Both the position numbers and the translations under genes were made by a program. A model generated the notes under the pieces. It had not been told where the DNA came from, searched no databases, and saw only the letters and a program-made list of their open reading frames with translations. Below, in pieces: positions 50,401-58,963 of a stretch of 64,000 bases of DNA. Positions within the stretch are counted from its first letter, which is position 1. Each line of letters begins with the position of its first letter. This DNA is from Candidatus Riflebacteria bacterium HGW-Riflebacteria-1 (GTDB lineage: Bacteria; Muiribacteriota; Ozemobacteria; Ozemobacterales; Ozemobacteraceae), in the NCBI GenBank assembly GCA_002839445.1, contig PGYB01000011.1, positions 77,817 to 141,816 of the forward strand, written 5' to 3'.

Positions 50401-52833
50401 GTAAGCGGTATGATGCTGAGTCTTAACCGCCCAGTACCGCCTGAAAATACTGATGTTGGCGCGGCCAACGTTCGAGTGACAGCTATTTTGAACGATCAGG
50501 TCAATGATGGCACAGTTATTCCCAACAGGATGACTGCCAGTTATACTTATCGTTTCGATTATCTGCCGCCACAGGTAAACACCATAACCAAGCCTGCCAG
50601 CAGTAACAACAAATATTGCAAAAATGTCGTGACTATCGAAGGAACAGTCAGTGATCGTGGTACTGCTGAAGATGTAAGAGTTACAGCGATTGAGTATTCG
50701 GAAAATGCAGGCGCCTGGTCAACATTGACGGCAACTGGTCTGCCCGCAAAAACTGCGAGCTTCAGCGCCAAACTCGATATTACTTCCAAGACCGACGCGA
50801 CTTATACAGTCAACATAAGGGCTACCGACCTTGGCGGTAACACTTCGACCGAAACGCCGGTTACCTATGTTGTCGACCGCACACCGCCCCCGCCGCCAGC
50901 TCTGATTGTTCCGCTGCCCAGCGCCATTACCAACAGGCGTGGCCAGTTGTTCAAATGGGCAGGGCAGACCGACGCCGATCGTTATCTGTTGCAGATATCC
51001 GACGACGGTTCTTTCAACAACGTTCTCAATAGCATGACCAACGATGGATACGCGGGCCTGATCGGTCAAGTGGTAGTAATGACCGAAGGTGCGTTCTCAG
51101 TTCCGAAAGATGGACGGTTCTACTGGCGTGTCGCTTCGATCGAAACCTGTGCCGATGGCTACAACATCAGCGCATTTTCTGAAACACGCAGTTTTACTGT
51201 CGATACAGTCAAGCCGCTGATCGTCCAGGTGCTGCCTGCACCAAGCCAGGGTAACAAGATCACTACCGGCATGGTCACATTCACTATCAGGTTCAGCGAA
51301 CTTGTTGATACTACGATATCTCCGCTGGTTAAGCTGACTACCGCTGGTGGCCAGATGATGGTCATCGAAAAAGTCAGCTACAAAGAAGATACCTGGACAG
51401 GCACTACTGTAATCTCGAAAAACAGCAGTGCGCTCTATGACGGAACCGCGATTATTGCGATTGAGGGTGCCGCCGACCTGGCAGGCAATATCATGGCTGT
51501 TGACAGCACTAACAGCGTGATTATAAATACCGGTCCGGCATTTACCACACGCATCTTCTCGAATCCGGCCAATGAATATGAAATAATGATAGTTACCAAG
51601 GCTTCTGAAGCATTGCAGGGCCCGCCAACCTGTTCGGTGCAGCAGAACTCGGCAAGAACACCGGTAATGATGAATTTCTTAAAAGAACGCTATTACGCCG
51701 GCTCCTATAAAATCGATCTTTCAAGCCCAGGCAAGGCTTACATTGACATGGCGGGAACTGATCTGCACGGCATGGTAGGCAATGGCTCTGTAGAGTTCAA
51801 TGTCGCCGACCTGTCAGCTTCGCAGCGCCTCGATTTTTCTTCGGTGTCTGGTAAAGCCAGTCTCAAGGGAGCTGAAGGTTCGGCATTCAGCGACGCAGTT
51901 ATCTACATGATCGATCGTGAAAGTCTTGAATCGCCGTTCGCGGCCAGCAGTATCCGGGCAAGTGTGGCGTCAGTGATGCCGACCGTGGTTGCCCAGAATG
52001 GTTCTGAACTGGTCCCGGTAATGGCTCTTGAAGAAATCGGCCCAAGCAGCCTGCGCCTGAAAAAGCGCCTGCTTTATAGCGCAAAGCTTGGCAACGAGAA
52101 GTTGACAGTGCCTGCTGAAAAGGTGCATCTCTACCGGCTTGCTTCTAATGGCAAGTGGGTCTTTCAGGGTGGCGAAGTAAAGGATGGCGAAGTTTCAGCT
52201 CAGATCAGCGGTCTCGGTCGCCTGGCCCTGATGGCTGACATGACTGCTCCATCGCTGCGCGAACACAGTCCCGCTTCAATGCAGAGACTCGAAGACTCCT
52301 TCCCTGAAATAAAGGGTGTGCTTGATGATTCGGGCTCAGGTTTGCAGCGCGATACGTTTAAACTATACATCAATGACATGCTGGTTCCTGGCGTAGATCT
52401 CGATGCTGACGGTAAGTTCCGCTACAAAGTTAAGCAGGCTTTGCCGAAAGGTAAACATGAGATCAGGTTCGAAGTTGATGACCAGGCCGGCAATAATCTG
52501 CGCCAGTCGTTCTGGGTAACTGCTCCGGGAGCCTTCGCTCTTGATGAGTTCATGCCTTATCCGAACCCGGCAACAGGTAACGCCATGTATTTCAACTATA
52601 ACTTCAATCAGACTGCCGATACAGTCAAACTGCGCATCTACGACACGGCCGGACAAAAAGTGGCTGGATTCGAGACCTCAGATTTTGTCAGCACCAACGA
52701 CGGTCGTTTCAGATGGGATATGCGCAATGACAGTGGTAAGGCGGTTGCAAACGGTGTCTACTTCTACCAGCTGACGGTCAGCAAGGGTGGGCAGACGTTG
52801 AAAAGACGCGGTAAATTCGCGGTGATGCGCTAG
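47437..52833 (+). CDS. giant secreted Ig-repeat protein with FlgD-like C-terminus
   Basis: A 1798-residue protein starting behind AGGAG, with a hydrophobic signal segment (VMLCMVLILFGSAVQLYAD). It consists of about a dozen Ig-like (Big-type) domains, with recurring VDRTKPG/VDRTPPP and DxxGN signatures, and a long beta region with a strand-rich SADPSG-type character. The last ~90 residues (FMPYPNPATGN, VKLRIYDTAGQKV, NGVYFYQLTV) resemble FlgD_ig or type IX-style C-terminal sorting domains. The protein is a surface or extracellular adhesin-like filament. It is divergent from the TIG lipoprotein gene and is followed, 18 bases later, by a TPR lipoprotein gene. Confidence 0.8.
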   Translation: MRQTNAGVLQCNALIFRVMLCMVLILFGSAVQLYADITAATLQVTAPAVSPAKINGSALVTLRANWTGDTPPFSASFKAGEATLGNETTTGNTATFQVSGAALGHGDGKTFKVVILESSVPNATPRDANGDNAVNVDLVAPVLTVSIANGPNFSNAAPNNVVRVRIESNEDIRTPTLSPVNGVSAQQEGGDTFGKVFYFNFTLTSAFTNGDYSVSVTAKDTSEPVTSANTGTGNTTFKVGTGATGNTTINSSTPTSPTSATSITLSGSAPADAKSIEVLDGTTSVANTSITSANWSVGLSPSDGPHSYVAISRDSLNQEISRSSAFTVIIDRTKPGQPTLTYNGPGTTNQGTVTVEVAIADIDGEVSKPVRVQAFVNGVAAGTPQSASTSPVTMSVPLGDGSNRITFQVTDAAGNASDMSDAVNVYKDVTAAQVSGMFISRPGAVASMPLPLDPGYFLGAGTYKLQVSFGKDMNRTVNPVMTVQGGGGSALTVSGGTWVASNTFVGDLTIPKNGGASYDGAASVNVSGAVDASGNSMADYPVGGAFSIDSSNPVASFDSMDTLYASASSTKVLLKGQVVDSGGSGVGYVDLVWQNFSGGAVGSESVPIMAASPSPWEKNLDVTTAGGGGFSAGRYKLWVVAADQAKPRPNYEDYTTKPYRILIYDNQTPVVNKISIGNMASDINDMLPQPVVIASSVTRLTARFTESGDSGINFANTYAQFKLVHSSTNTNILGNYSNNGSDTIYFDFPELTINGTYTVSVTPVDNGGNSGDTASRSFALDKEAPRDVTFYPADQRIANRTHVALSQDQVWATINHPRPDFTRSTIEVRYNGNVVGNQLAGASDSAVVWDLYGAAGSLAGNQSHDGRYDVTVVPADTLGNVGNAVRAFFNYDSVPPVITQTSPAITVNSTALVWFGLNQSNLSITVSDSPKDAIQYGPNMPTQANGYSFYGLQIPGDPNWYNGNGSGVNMSTSSFTWVMDDQSSGAPSVSGMMLSLNRPVPPENTDVGAANVRVTAILNDQVNDGTVIPNRMTASYTYRFDYLPPQVNTITKPASSNNKYCKNVVTIEGTVSDRGTAEDVRVTAIEYSENAGAWSTLTATGLPAKTASFSAKLDITSKTDATYTVNIRATDLGGNTSTETPVTYVVDRTPPPPPALIVPLPSAITNRRGQLFKWAGQTDADRYLLQISDDGSFNNVLNSMTNDGYAGLIGQVVVMTEGAFSVPKDGRFYWRVASIETCADGYNISAFSETRSFTVDTVKPLIVQVLPAPSQGNKITTGMVTFTIRFSELVDTTISPLVKLTTAGGQMMVIEKVSYKEDTWTGTTVISKNSSALYDGTAIIAIEGAADLAGNIMAVDSTNSVIINTGPAFTTRIFSNPANEYEIMIVTKASEALQGPPTCSVQQNSARTPVMMNFLKERYYAGSYKIDLSSPGKAYIDMAGTDLHGMVGNGSVEFNVADLSASQRLDFSSVSGKASLKGAEGSAFSDAVIYMIDRESLESPFAASSIRASVASVMPTVVAQNGSELVPVMALEEIGPSSLRLKKRLLYSAKLGNEKLTVPAEKVHLYRLASNGKWVFQGGEVKDGEVSAQISGLGRLALMADMTAPSLREHSPASMQRLEDSFPEIKGVLDDSGSGLQRDTFKLYINDMLVPGVDLDADGKFRYKVKQALPKGKHEIRFEVDDQAGNNLRQSFWVTAPGAFALDEFMPYPNPATGNAMYFNYNFNQTADTVKLRIYDTAGQKVAGFETSDFVSTNDGRFRWDMRNDSGKAVANGVYFYQLTVSKGGQTLKRRGKFAVMR

Positions 52834-52851
52834 ATGGAAAGGAGAGCAACT

Positions 52852-53490
52852 ATGAAAAAGCATCTGGGTGTAATTCTGCTGGCGCTGTCTCTTACTGTTG
52901 GTCTCACCGGCTGCACTGGCGGCGTGAATGGTGAGGGCGACAGCGACTACTCATACAATATCGGGACTCCGATAGTTCGTGGCAATGCCTTTAATGATCA
53001 GGGCTGGTCATACATCGAGAAGGGTCAGTATGACAGTTCGATCGCGCAGTTCAATAAAGTTCTCAACGACAATCCGACTGACGATGAGAAAGCCGAGGCT
53101 AACAACGGCATTGGCTGGGCCAAAGCCAAGCTTGGTCAGCTCAAAGACGGTATGCCCTGGTTTGAAAAAGCAAAAGATCTCTCTAACGATGCCAAGGTTG
53201 GCCTGGCCGGCGCGCATCTGCAGCTTGCCTCACGCTCAGACATGGAAAGAGTTATCGACCTGCTCTATAAGCAGCTTGGTGGCGAAGACGCGCACTTTAA
53301 ATATGTTTCGCGCCGCAACAACGGTGTCTCTGACGCCGAGGCGCATGCCATGCTGGCCTACGCTTACGCGGCAACCGGTCAGGATGAGCTGGCAAGAGAG
53401 CAGCTTGATTACGCCAAAGAACTCAGCCCGGTCTGGGATGGCACAACATTGGATCAAATCGGCAAGGTCGTCGAGTTTCTGATGCAGTAG
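52852..53490 (+). CDS. TPR lipoprotein
   Basis: Start 52852 behind AAAGGAGAG gives 212 residues with lipobox LTGC. Mature part: a TPR array from ~45 on (NAFNDQGWSYIEKGQYDSSI, AEANNGIGWAKAKLGQLKDG, AMLAYAYAATGQDELAREQL). It may help assemble or anchor the giant Ig protein encoded just upstream. The hairpin that follows ends the transcript. Confidence 0.82.
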   Translation: MKKHLGVILLALSLTVGLTGCTGGVNGEGDSDYSYNIGTPIVRGNAFNDQGWSYIEKGQYDSSIAQFNKVLNDNPTDDEKAEANNGIGWAKAKLGQLKDGMPWFEKAKDLSNDAKVGLAGAHLQLASRSDMERVIDLLYKQLGGEDAHFKYVSRRNNGVSDAEAHAMLAYAYAATGQDELAREQLDYAKELSPVWDGTTLDQIGKVVEFLMQ

Positions 53491-53504
53491 ACATTTAACG
53501 CCGA

Positions 53505-53537
53505 AGTCGGGCCTGTTTGGGCCCGACTCCGACTTTT
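53505..53537 (+). terminator. rho-independent terminator
   Basis: AGTCGGGCC pairs with GGCCCGACT across a 5-6 base loop, followed by CCGACTTTT. It lies 15 bases after the TPR lipoprotein stop. Confidence 0.75.
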
Positions 53538-53588
53538 GCGGTCTGAAATCTGCTTTAAGTTATCAGACATGGGTTTACCGGAGGCAAT

Positions 53589-55460
53589 ATGAAAAGGAAC
53601 ACGGGCAAGACAAAACAGCGCCCCCAGATATTCAGTTCGGCAAGACTGATCGCCACTATACTGGCGATTTTGGTGCTTATCGGGGCTACTGGTTGTTTAA
53701 ACAGTTCCAGTCCGGTAAAGGGCAATGTAACCGGCAAGGTATTTGACACCAACGGTAAAGCTCTTTTCGAAGCGCGGGTAGAAATCTACGGTGCAAATCA
53801 GGGAGTTTTAACCGATGCGCTTGGTCGCTATTCCCTCGTTGGCATTGATCCGGGCGAGAAAAAACTGGTTGCGACCTACGAAGATCAGTCGGTCGTAAAG
53901 ATTGTGACGGTGCCGCGCGGCGATACACTTGAAAATGCTGACATCACCTTTTCGGTTGTAGACGGTCTGCCACCGGTAATTACCGATGTCATGACACAGA
54001 ATTTGACCGAAAACACTGTCGATATCGTCTGGAAGACCAACGAACCGGCCGATTCCTATGTTGATTACGCCGCCGGTCCGATTGGTCTGAGTTACACCGA
54101 TATTGCCTCTGACACCTCTATGGTCAGCGATCACAAGATCACTCTCAGCGGTCTGTTGCCGGGAAAAACCTATCATTTCAGGGTAAGATCGTTTGATTTT
54201 GAGCGTAATGAAGGCGTTTCGTCAGATTACCAGTTTGCCACGCCGAGTGGTGCGCCGCCGGTGGTTCCGCTTAACTTCGCAATAAGATCGCCGAATGTAA
54301 TGGAAAAGCTGACACTGACCTGGACAGGCAACAGCGAAAGTGATCTGGCCGGGTATAATCTTTATCGTTCAACATCTGCTTCAGGGCCTTTTACGCGGGT
54401 AAATGCCAACCCGATATCTACTGGCAACGATGCTTCTGGCACTTTCACTTATGAAGACGAAGGACTCAAAATTGCTGTTAAATACTACTATCAGCTCAAA
54501 GCTGTTGATGTCGCCGGCAATGAAAGTGCTTCGACCCAGACTTTGTCGGTAGTCACACCCGGTACTCTGGCCGAGAACCGCACCTGGGCGCTGGCCGAGA
54601 GTCCGTTTACCATTCAGGGCGATATCAGGGTTCGCGGTGGCGCAGTGTTGACCATCGAACCTGGCGTCGAAGTCAGGTTCACGCGGTCTGATTCAATGCC
54701 TGACCCGCAGGGCGCCAGCATGACTGATCTCATCATACAGGGCGGACTCATGGCGATAGGCTCTGAAAATAAGCGCATAGTATTCACTTCCGCCGAATCA
54801 TTTCCCAGAAAATCGAACTGGGGCGGCATAGCCTTTATTGGCACCAATCAGGCCGAAAACATGCTGCGTTATTCTACCGTAATGTTTGCTGACCAGGGTG
54901 TCAAGAGCGAAGGTTCAACGCCGTCAGTAGAGAACAGCGAATTTGGCTTGTGTGGTATCGGGCTGAATATCGGCTTGTCTACCGCATTGAATGTGCGCTT
55001 TAATACGATCAGAGACTGCGATATTGGTATAATCTCGTCGAACTCGAACATTCGCAATAATCTGTTCATCGATAACCAGACTGGTATTTCGATTCTCGGC
55101 AATGACTACTTTGAGAACAATACCGTTGACTGCCTGATTGGCGTGCAGGTTGATTTTGGTAATCCGATTATCAGAAACAACATTATTGCCTATACCGGCT
55201 CGACCAAGGCTATTTATGGCATCAGTCAGACGCAGGCGCTGGCAACTCCGACCATGAGCTTTAACGATATCTACAATTACACCTTCGCCTTCAACGGCAC
55301 CAGTGCCACCGGTACAGCGAATATCGAGGTTGATCCTCTGTTTATCGGCGGATCGCCATACGATTATCATCTGCAGACAGTGGCGGCCGGCTATGCAAGC
55401 AATTCGCCCTGTCTGACCGCCGGCGAAAATGGCGTTCAGATGGGCCGCTACGGCCCCTGA
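53589..55460 (+). CDS. lipoprotein with carboxypeptidase-regulatory, FN3 and beta-helix domains
   Basis: A 623-residue protein starting behind GGAGG, with a lipobox (IGATGC, Cys ~36). Domain order: carboxypeptidase-regulatory-like (~43-110), two fibronectin type III domains (~125-210 and ~220-320, PGKTYHFRVRSFDFERNEGV, KYYYQLKAVDVAGNES), then a right-handed beta-helix (~330-600, repeated IRNN/FxNNT turns such as NSNIRNNLFIDNQTG). Beta-helices of this kind act as carbohydrate lyases or adhesins; no catalytic residues can be assigned. Confidence 0.82.
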   Translation: MKRNTGKTKQRPQIFSSARLIATILAILVLIGATGCLNSSSPVKGNVTGKVFDTNGKALFEARVEIYGANQGVLTDALGRYSLVGIDPGEKKLVATYEDQSVVKIVTVPRGDTLENADITFSVVDGLPPVITDVMTQNLTENTVDIVWKTNEPADSYVDYAAGPIGLSYTDIASDTSMVSDHKITLSGLLPGKTYHFRVRSFDFERNEGVSSDYQFATPSGAPPVVPLNFAIRSPNVMEKLTLTWTGNSESDLAGYNLYRSTSASGPFTRVNANPISTGNDASGTFTYEDEGLKIAVKYYYQLKAVDVAGNESASTQTLSVVTPGTLAENRTWALAESPFTIQGDIRVRGGAVLTIEPGVEVRFTRSDSMPDPQGASMTDLIIQGGLMAIGSENKRIVFTSAESFPRKSNWGGIAFIGTNQAENMLRYSTVMFADQGVKSEGSTPSVENSEFGLCGIGLNIGLSTALNVRFNTIRDCDIGIISSNSNIRNNLFIDNQTGISILGNDYFENNTVDCLIGVQVDFGNPIIRNNIIAYTGSTKAIYGISQTQALATPTMSFNDIYNYTFAFNGTSATGTANIEVDPLFIGGSPYDYHLQTVAAGYASNSPCLTAGENGVQMGRYGP

Positions 55461-55488
55461 CACTCTCGCAGTAAATCGCAGCAATATA

Positions 55489-55532
55489 AAAAAAACCGCT
55501 TCGGCACTTAAAAATGCCGGGGCGGTTTTTTA
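55489..55532. terminator. bidirectional rho-independent terminator
   Basis: AAAACCGCTTCGGCA pairs with TGCCGGGGCGGTTTT around a short A-rich loop, with A and T runs on both sides, between convergent genes ending at 55460 and 55559. Confidence 0.85.
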
Positions 55533-55558
55533 TTTGATTGTGTAACTGCGAGAGAGGG

Positions 55559-56299
55559 CTAACAGGTGACCAGGGGTTTGTTGTCGTCGCCACCGGGGTT
55601 GTCGCTGTCAGGCTGTTTTGGCGTCGGGTCGCCATCTTCGGGGCCGTCTTCAAATAACTCACCCTTTTCGTAGGCGCGAATCCACCAGTTGATGAGTTCG
55701 CCGTTGTTCTTGAGAAACTCTTTAAAGCTCATGTGGTGGCCGTCTTCGCAGTCCTGTTTGAACTGGTCGGTAACAAACTGGGTCAGGGGCTCCATAACCG
55801 ATGGATCAAGAAAAACGCCGGCACCCACCAGGAATCTTACTTCGCCGAGGCGCAACACTCTGGTAAAGAGCAGGCTGTTTTCGGCGATACCATCTGAGCC
55901 CACTGATTCGGCGACATGAAATTCTTCGCCGAGAAAAACATCTTTGAGGTGCATTGAGACGCCAGGCACCACGCCCTTGATCTGCAGCAGCGTCAGGTTG
56001 GTCTCCTTAAGTGCCTGGCAGACCTGCATTTCCTGGAGGCTCAATTCGTCGGTGTATATGCGTACAAATTCGTCGATCAGGCTGTTGCCTTCGGCATCAC
56101 AGTCGTCGAGCATGAACCAGCTCAAAAACAGGAACTCTTCGGTTGGCTCAAATTCGTATTCTTCGCCTTCCTGAAGGTTATAGAATACTTCGAGCGATTC
56201 GCCGAGATCCTGCAGAAAATCTTCTTCAAGGCAAAAGGCCATAAGCTTGGCAAAAAGTTCGCTGAACAGGTTTTTTATTGATTCAATCTGGGGTGACAT
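55559..56299 (-). CDS. acidic protein of unknown function
   Basis: ATG 56299 is chosen: GGAG lies upstream and the frame before it has no other support. The product is 246 residues, strongly acidic, with no signal peptide and no membrane segment. The N-terminal half is alpha-helical (IKNLFSELFAKLMAFCLEED, EFLFLSWFMLDDCDAEGNSL), the middle is mixed, and the last ~30 residues are low-complexity Asp/Pro/Gly ending in Cys. I do not recognise it. It is convergent with the beta-helix lipoprotein. Confidence 0.65.
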   Translation of the reverse strand: MSPQIESIKNLFSELFAKLMAFCLEEDFLQDLGESLEVFYNLQEGEEYEFEPTEEFLFLSWFMLDDCDAEGNSLIDEFVRIYTDELSLQEMQVCQALKETNLTLLQIKGVVPGVSMHLKDVFLGEEFHVAESVGSDGIAENSLLFTRVLRLGEVRFLVGAGVFLDPSVMEPLTQFVTDQFKQDCEDGHHMSFKEFLKNNGELINWWIRAYEKGELFEDGPEDGDPTPKQPDSDNPGGDDNKPLVTC

Positions 56300-56442
56300 A
56301 TATGGCCCGACTCCTTTGTGGATCGGTACAGTGTAATCCTTTTCTGTGGCAAACGCAAGTTCTGGCAAAAGTTTGCATGATCGTGCTAAAATCTTGCACT
56401 ACGTCCGATATTTTAAATAACAAAATTTTGCAGGAGGATATA

Positions 56443-56784
56443 ATGGAAATTTATTTGCAGCCATGGATGAAATTCGCCACCGCTGACGGCCGTGCCAGCA
56501 AGCGTGAATACTGGACTTTTGTACTGATTAATCTGGCAGTCAGCATTGCTCTTAATATTTTGGCGAAACAGATCGGCCTGATATCAATAGTTGGGCTTCT
56601 GTTTTCATTAGCCATATTTATTCCCAGTGTTGCCGTAGGCATCAGACGTCTGCATGACTCCGGCAAAACCGGCTGGCTTCTTCTGATCGGAGTTATACCG
56701 GTTCTCGGCTGGATTGCACTGCTATATCTCATGCTTCAGGACAGTGATGGCAATAACGCTTATGGAGCACCGCCAAGCAACTAA
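56443..56784 (+). CDS. DUF805 membrane protein
   Basis: ATG 56443 behind AGGAGG gives 113 residues; a longer frame from 56278 lies over the promoter region. The pattern WMKFATADGRASKREYWTFV, an RLHDSGKTGWLLLIG segment and three or four hydrophobic helices are the DUF805/YhaH signature. Ends with GAPPSN. The function of the family is not known; it is often a small inner-membrane protein. Confidence 0.9.
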   Translation: MEIYLQPWMKFATADGRASKREYWTFVLINLAVSIALNILAKQIGLISIVGLLFSLAIFIPSVAVGIRRLHDSGKTGWLLLIGVIPVLGWIALLYLMLQDSDGNNAYGAPPSN

Positions 56785-56972
56785 CCCGTTTTAAGCAACA
56801 GCTGAGGCTGTTTTCCTGCTCCGGCAGCGAAAACAGCCTTTTTGCATCAAGAGTAAATCTTGATCGCATTGCCCTGTTGCATATCGCAATATTTGCCTGA
56901 GTTGCTGCTTGCTAATGCGCGGGCAGAAAGTTAGAATTAGCTCTGAACCAATTTTGCCATGGCGGAAAAAGC

Positions 56973-57440
56973 ATGAACAACAACAAACTCGCTGCCCTTG
57001 CCGGCAGCATGGATCTTCTGAAAAAAATTCACGAAACCACGCAGGATGTTTACTGGGTAATCGATAAGACTGGCAGTTTCGTATATGTAAGCAGTTCGGT
57101 TTATCAGCAGCGCGGCTACACCCCCGAAGAAGTAATGGCCATGCCTGCTCTCAATTCGATATACACAGAGGATCGCTCATGTGCCGAAGAATCGTTTGCC
57201 CGTGGTCTAGAAATTATTGAGAAGGGGCTGACCAGGCTGCCTGCCAGTCATGTTCGCCTGCGCCAGTCGCATAAAAACGGTAGTTATGTCTGGACCGAAG
57301 TGGTCAGCGAGTTCTTTTTTGACGAAGACCGCGAATTCATGTTCGTACTGGGAATGAGCCGCAATATTGACGCTCTCGTCGCCGCTGAGCAGGAAATCGT
57401 CAGATTGCGTGAAGAGCTCAGACTGGGGCTTGAAGGCTGA
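56973..57440 (+). CDS. PAS-domain protein
   Basis: A 155-residue protein: a single PAS fold (YWVIDKTGSFVYVSSSVYQQ, GYTPEEVMAMPALNSIY, then VRLRQSHKNGSYVWTEVVSE and FMFVLGMSRNID), and no output domain. Its 3' end overlaps the GspF-GspE fusion gene by 23 bases on the opposite strand. It may act as a separate sensing subunit or be the remnant of a larger sensor. Confidence 0.85.
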   Translation: MNNNKLAALAGSMDLLKKIHETTQDVYWVIDKTGSFVYVSSSVYQQRGYTPEEVMAMPALNSIYTEDRSCAEESFARGLEIIEKGLTRLPASHVRLRQSHKNGSYVWTEVVSEFFFDEDREFMFVLGMSRNIDALVAAEQEIVRLREELRLGLEG

Positions 57441-58950
57441 GAATAGCCCTGATACGGGCGGCTTCGCGCGGGCTGGTGTGGCCATTCTCGGCGTAGTTGC
57501 GGATTCTGGTTTCGAGACGGGTGCCCTGAATTGACTCGAGTGCCAGACTGATTTCGTTGTTATCGCCTTTGATAATAGCTTCCTTGAGGTTTTTATCCGG
57601 CACAATTATTTCGTAGAAAGCTTCTCTACCAAGATAACCGGAGTTGTTGCACTTATCGCAGCCACAGCTGTCGCTGTATTTGCCGGGTTTCATATCAGAC
57701 AGACCCATACTGAACAGGTCGTCGGTGGTGAACTCAACTTCTTTGCGGCAATGCGGGCAGAGTTTGCGGGCGAGCACCTGAAACATTACAGCTGCAATTC
57801 CGCCATAAACCAGAAACGGCGGGACTTTGAGATTAAAAATCTGTTTGAATACTTCAGAGGTGTTGCGGGCACCCATCTGGGTAAGCACCAGTATGCCCTC
57901 ATTAGCGGCTTTGAAGCACTCAAGCGCAACTTCTTCTTCGCAGAAATCTTCGATTACCATTACTTCCGGCTCGCTGCGCACGGCTGTTCGGATCGAATTA
58001 ACCATGGTCATGCCGATGTGCGGGCGAACTTGTATGCAGCTGATTCCGGCCGGACTTTTGTATATTCTGCCGATTTCGAAAATGACGCGGCTGCCGTCAT
58101 TAAGCTGAGCCGTGGCGACGTCCAGAGTGGTAGTCTTGCCGCTGCCGTGCGGTCCGGCAAATACGATCAGGCCGCTTTTCTGGTTTTGCACCAGCCGTTC
58201 GAACATTTCTTTCTGCGCTTTATCGGTAAATATACGCTCAAGTGCTGGCATTTTTTCGTCAGGCCGTGAGAAAAACAGCATTATCTGCTCACCAAATACC
58301 GTTGGCACCAGCTGCACCCTGATGTCGACCATTTCTGATTCGACCTTGACCAGTATGCGGCCATCCTGTGGCAACTGGCGTTCGCCGATATCAAGCGCCG
58401 ACATCAGCTTGACGCGGGCCGTCAGACGATCGTAGGTGCCTTTGTCGAAGGTTTCGCGATGTTCGAGGTGATTGCCGGAAGCAACCAGCAGCTTGACATG
58501 GTCGCGCTCAGGCTTGCAGACCACGCGATTCATCTTTTCTTTGACTGCGTCGGAGATGATCTGGTTGAGCATCTTGATGATTTTGAGGTTCTCTTCATCA
58601 GGCGACATTACAGTTTCGTCGATCTCGTCGCTGCCGTTTCCTGGCTCAATAGTGCCATCGGCACAGCCGTCAGCGATTTCGATCATGCCGTGGTCAAGGC
58701 GGCCCTGCAGTTCTGAGGCCTTAACCATTGCGACGTATACCTCAGTAAAGATGCCGGGATACATGGCAAGGCACGAAGAAAAGGTATAGCCTTCCTTGAG
58801 TTTGCTGACGACCTTCTCAAGTGCTTTGCTGATTTCTGAGTCAGCGTCTTCGCGTGCAAGCAGTTCGAGAGAGGCAACCAGCGGGATACCTGAACCAAGC
58901 ATTTTGCCGAGTTTTCGGCTGAATTTTTCGAGGTCTCTGGGTGACAGCAT
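57418..58950 (-). CDS. GspF-half/GspE fusion ATPase with altered motor motifs
   Basis: A 510-residue protein. Residues 9-95 match one half of a GspF/PilC (T2SF) domain (FSRKLGKMLGSGIPLVASLE, LKEGYTFSSCLAMYPG, VAMVKASELQGRLDHGM). After an acidic linker, residues ~120-510 are a type II/IV secretion ATPase: RVKLMSALDIGERQLPQDGR, Walker A GPHGSGKTTT (266-275), Walker B-like VMVIED (330-335) and a tetracysteine-type zinc region (Cys398, 401, 429, 431, 434; GYLGREAFYEI). The Asp-box is FEIGRIY instead of TIEDPVE, and the His-box HTND is QMGARN. It may work as a regulatory or partly active motor. It is the last gene of an ECF sigma operon. Confidence 0.88.
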   Translation of the reverse strand: MLSPRDLEKFSRKLGKMLGSGIPLVASLELLAREDADSEISKALEKVVSKLKEGYTFSSCLAMYPGIFTEVYVAMVKASELQGRLDHGMIEIADGCADGTIEPGNGSDEIDETVMSPDEENLKIIKMLNQIISDAVKEKMNRVVCKPERDHVKLLVASGNHLEHRETFDKGTYDRLTARVKLMSALDIGERQLPQDGRILVKVESEMVDIRVQLVPTVFGEQIMLFFSRPDEKMPALERIFTDKAQKEMFERLVQNQKSGLIVFAGPHGSGKTTTLDVATAQLNDGSRVIFEIGRIYKSPAGISCIQVRPHIGMTMVNSIRTAVRSEPEVMVIEDFCEEEVALECFKAANEGILVLTQMGARNTSEVFKQIFNLKVPPFLVYGGIAAVMFQVLARKLCPHCRKEVEFTTDDLFSMGLSDMKPGKYSDSCGCDKCNNSGYLGREAFYEIIVPDKNLKEAIIKGDNNEISLALESIQGTRLETRIRNYAENGHTSPREAARIRAILSLQAPV

Positions 58951-58963
58951 GATAATTCTCCTT

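Noticed and set aside
47437..52833. Complete type IX secretion system
   Set aside because: Only a sorting-like end domain is seen; no PorU, SprA, GldK-N or similar gene occurs in the window.
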